A DNA stretch of 13,076 bases from Armatimonadota bacterium (lineage in GTDB: Bacteria; Armatimonadota; Zipacnadia; Zipacnadales; JABUFB01): positions 1 to 13,076 of the forward strand of contig JAGPGE010000075.1 in NCBI GenBank assembly GCA_018056145.1, read 5' to 3'. The notes below the pieces were generated by a model, which did not search any database, had not been told where the DNA came from, and was given only the letters and a program-made list of their open reading frames with translations. Shown piece after piece: positions 11,449 to 13,076 of the stretch (position 1 is its first letter; the number at the start of each line of letters is the position of its first letter). The translations under genes and the position numbers were made by a program.

Positions 11449-12579
11449 ATGGTGGCCAGAACGTCGATTACTGACGTGCTGGCCCTCCTCGGGGGGCCAG
11501 GCCTTGATGACGGCAACGATGCAGTACGCCAGCGTTACAGACAGTTCCTCTTACAGCCCAAGTGGTCTCCACAGGACATCGGCGGATGGATCAACGAATG
11601 CCTCGAGCTGGGGAGCAGGGCTCGCCCCGAGTTCTACTTCGCACTGCAGGACCTTGTCGTGAGCATGGGCGTCCAGTTCGGCATGGAAGTCGAGTTCGGC
11701 TCATACACCGGTGCAGGCGCGCAGGTCCCTTTTGACGGGCGCTGGCGCACCGCGCAGGGGCACGACATCCTGGTCGAGGTGAAAAGCTCGCCCTGGCCAA
11801 TCGGCACCTGCAATCAGTTGGGGAGCTATCTCGACGCCTACGCATCCGCAACCGACCAGCGACCCAACCAGGTGTTCGGCATCTACGCAATCGGTGACGG
11901 GGATTTCTCGCCGGTCATCGACCAGATCAAGGGCGGCGAGTACCGCAACCGGATGAAGGTCATCTCGTTTTGCGACCTCGTGAAGCTCTTTTCACTGCGC
12001 AATCTTCTGGAGCAGCAGATGCCGGCCCGCAGGATACACCAGGTCATCCAGGACCTGCTGCTTCCCTTCGAGAGCGTAAACGTGGGCAGCATCCTGGAGA
12101 TCATCCAGGGGCTGGCCATCGCCTCCTTCGGCGAGCAAAGCCTGGAGGACAGCGCAACCTGCGGGCAACCGCAGCGCGAGGAATGGCGGCGATCCGAGCT
12201 CTTTGACTTCCTCGACGATTGCCAGCCCAACCAGGTAGCCATGCTGCTTGCTCTGTGCTCATCGCCGAGCTTCGACATGTCCGCCGAGCAGATGCTGGAG
12301 CGCATGTCGGCGCTCTCGCCCGTGGTGCCGGGCCTTGCCGACGAACAGACGTTCTCGGCCAAAACCCTGGGCGGGACCCGCTCCGGATTCTCGAAGCGCG
12401 AGCAGCAACTGGGCAAGAACAGCGTGATCGGATGCCGCAACGGGCACTATTACATCCGCGAGGAGTACGCTGAGTGGGTGACCGAGTGGCTGACCCAGGC
12501 CAACCTTCTGCCGCTCGCGATCGAACTTGCGCCCGAACTCGGCGGGCTGTTCGCCGACGCTCCGGGCGCCCGCGCGTAG
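11449..12579 (+). CDS. Unrecognised protein with PD-(D/E)XK nuclease-like domain and possible winged-helix C-terminus
   Basis: I do not recognise this 376-residue protein as a named family. Residues 60-130 show a PD-(D/E)XK pattern: E61 in a helix (PEFYFALQDLVVSMGVQFG), D96 in VPFDGRW, E110-V-K112 in ILVEVKSS, and Q123-x3-Y127 resembling the QxxxY of RecB/Cas4-like nucleases. An alpha/beta stretch continues to about 200. About 245-345 is helical with a basic turn and a beta-hairpin-like end (TRSGFSKREQQ, CRNGHYYIREEY), plausibly a winged helix. There is no signal peptide or membrane segment. Metal-dependent DNA cleavage is inference from the motif only. AGGGGG is 3 nt from ATG 11449 and 6 nt from GTG 11452, so the second codon may be the true start. 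No methyltransferase or other restriction partner adjoins it. Confidence 0.65.
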   Translation: MVARTSITDVLALLGGPGLDDGNDAVRQRYRQFLLQPKWSPQDIGGWINECLELGSRARPEFYFALQDLVVSMGVQFGMEVEFGSYTGAGAQVPFDGRWRTAQGHDILVEVKSSPWPIGTCNQLGSYLDAYASATDQRPNQVFGIYAIGDGDFSPVIDQIKGGEYRNRMKVISFCDLVKLFSLRNLLEQQMPARRIHQVIQDLLLPFESVNVGSILEIIQGLAIASFGEQSLEDSATCGQPQREEWRRSELFDFLDDCQPNQVAMLLALCSSPSFDMSAEQMLERMSALSPVVPGLADEQTFSAKTLGGTRSGFSKREQQLGKNSVIGCRNGHYYIREEYAEWVTEWLTQANLLPLAIELAPELGGLFADAPGARA

Positions 12580-12586
12580 GGTCCGG

Positions 12587-13076
12587 TCAGTCGCCACGGA
12601 CCTCGCAGGCCTCGACAAGCGCCTCGTGGTCCGGATCATGGCGTGCGTGATTGGCCAGCGCTCTTGCCGGGCTCTGGTTGGCGTAGCAGTACAGGCAGCC
12701 CGCGGGGCACAGGTCATAGGCGCCGATGTCCACCGACCTGTGGCACCCGCAACCCGGCCGGCTGGGCGCCGCAGGAACGCGCTCGGGCAACTGCGCGCCC
12801 AGTCGGATGAGCCTGGCGGGATCGACGCAGTGCGCCCTCGCCACCGGACCGGACAGCAGGTCCACGTTGCAGCAGGCGGCGAGCGAGAAGCCATGGTCCG
12901 AGGCGATGTGAGCCATCGCGAGTGCGAGATCCAGGCGCTCTTCCGCGCAAGGTTCGCGGTACTCCACACCCGCCGCGCGGAATGCGTGCTGCTGTCGTCG
13001 GTACGGCGACATGAAGCTGAAGACGCAGGCCTGCGTGGCGCCCTCAAGCTGCCGGGCGAGACGGCCGAAGCGCGCG
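12587..13076 (-). CDS. DUF1848 family protein (radical-SAM-like Cys motif), 5' end beyond window
   Basis: The frame is open to the right edge, so only the C-terminal 162 residues are seen; DUF1848 proteins are usually around 300. The visible part begins ...QACVFSFMSPYRR, a segment typical of the family's middle. It continues through FSLAACCNVDLL and ends in the family's Cys-rich signature: CGCHRSVDIGAYD followed by CPAGCLYCYAN. That last element is CxxxCxxC, the spacing that binds the [4Fe-4S] cluster in radical SAM enzymes, though here it lies near the C-terminus rather than the N-terminus. The function of DUF1848 is not established. An internal ATG at 13010-13012 is not the true start, because family-like sequence continues upstream of it. 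It converges on the nuclease-like gene with only 7 nt between stops. Confidence 0.85.
   Translation of the reverse strand, partial: ARFGRLARQLEGATQACVFSFMSPYRRQQHAFRAAGVEYREPCAEERLDLALAMAHIASDHGFSLAACCNVDLLSGPVARAHCVDPARLIRLGAQLPERVPAAPSRPGCGCHRSVDIGAYDLCPAGCLYCYANQSPARALANHARHDPDHEALVEACEVRGD

Noticed and set aside
12259..13047. Minus-strand open frame (about 262 codons) overlapping the nuclease-like gene and the DUF1848 gene
   Set aside because: It is in a different frame from DUF1848 and antisense to the nuclease-like gene; its translation is Arg/Ser-rich with no recognisable motif.

Overview
This is high-GC bacterial chromosome with tightly packed genes. Most start sites have good Shine-Dalgarno sequences (GGAGGG, GAGGAG, GGGAGG), and at least two genes start with TTG. 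The gene set is a secreted copper-amine-oxidase-N-like protein, Gfo/Idh/MocA oxidoreductase, Rhizobium-type asparaginase, large secreted SGNH hydrolase, CdaA/CdaR and DUF1848. That mix recalls uncultivated Armatimonadota or another Planctomycetes-like lineage. No rRNA or single-copy marker is present, so this placement is inference.

Layout. 1-392 holds no credible gene but is rich in hairpins. It includes two oppositely oriented copies of one GGAA-capped hairpin whose stems differ by compensatory changes. 393-3308 (minus) reads as a three-gene run: secreted repeat protein, then asparaginase-II-like protein, then Gfo/Idh oxidoreductase, with 39 and 21 nt gaps. 3504-4685 (minus) is a four-repeat TPR protein followed by an unusually short type II secretion F-domain membrane protein, behind a good sigma70-type promoter. 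4823-7303 (plus) is a large secreted SGNH/GDSL-type hydrolase. 7434-8093 (minus) is a ribulose-phosphate 3-epimerase-like gene. 8250-9188 (plus) is an EamA-type transporter.

9273-11340 (plus) is the c-di-AMP module: the diadenylate cyclase gene cdaA and its YbbR-domain partner cdaR, behind a near-consensus extended -10 promoter. In many bacteria glmM follows. Here the next gene (11449-12579) is an unrecognised protein with a PD-(D/E)XK nuclease signature and a possible winged-helix C-terminus. It converges with a DUF1848 gene (CxxxCxxC, radical-SAM-like) that runs off the right edge.

Most genes look like ordinary chromosomal functions. The observations most worth following are the covarying paired hairpins at 151-316, the putative nuclease beside cdaA-cdaR, an 8-bp inverted repeat inside the start of cdaA, and the 32-residue tandem repeats in the secreted protein. 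No CRISPR array, tRNA, rRNA, insertion sequence or phage gene was seen.
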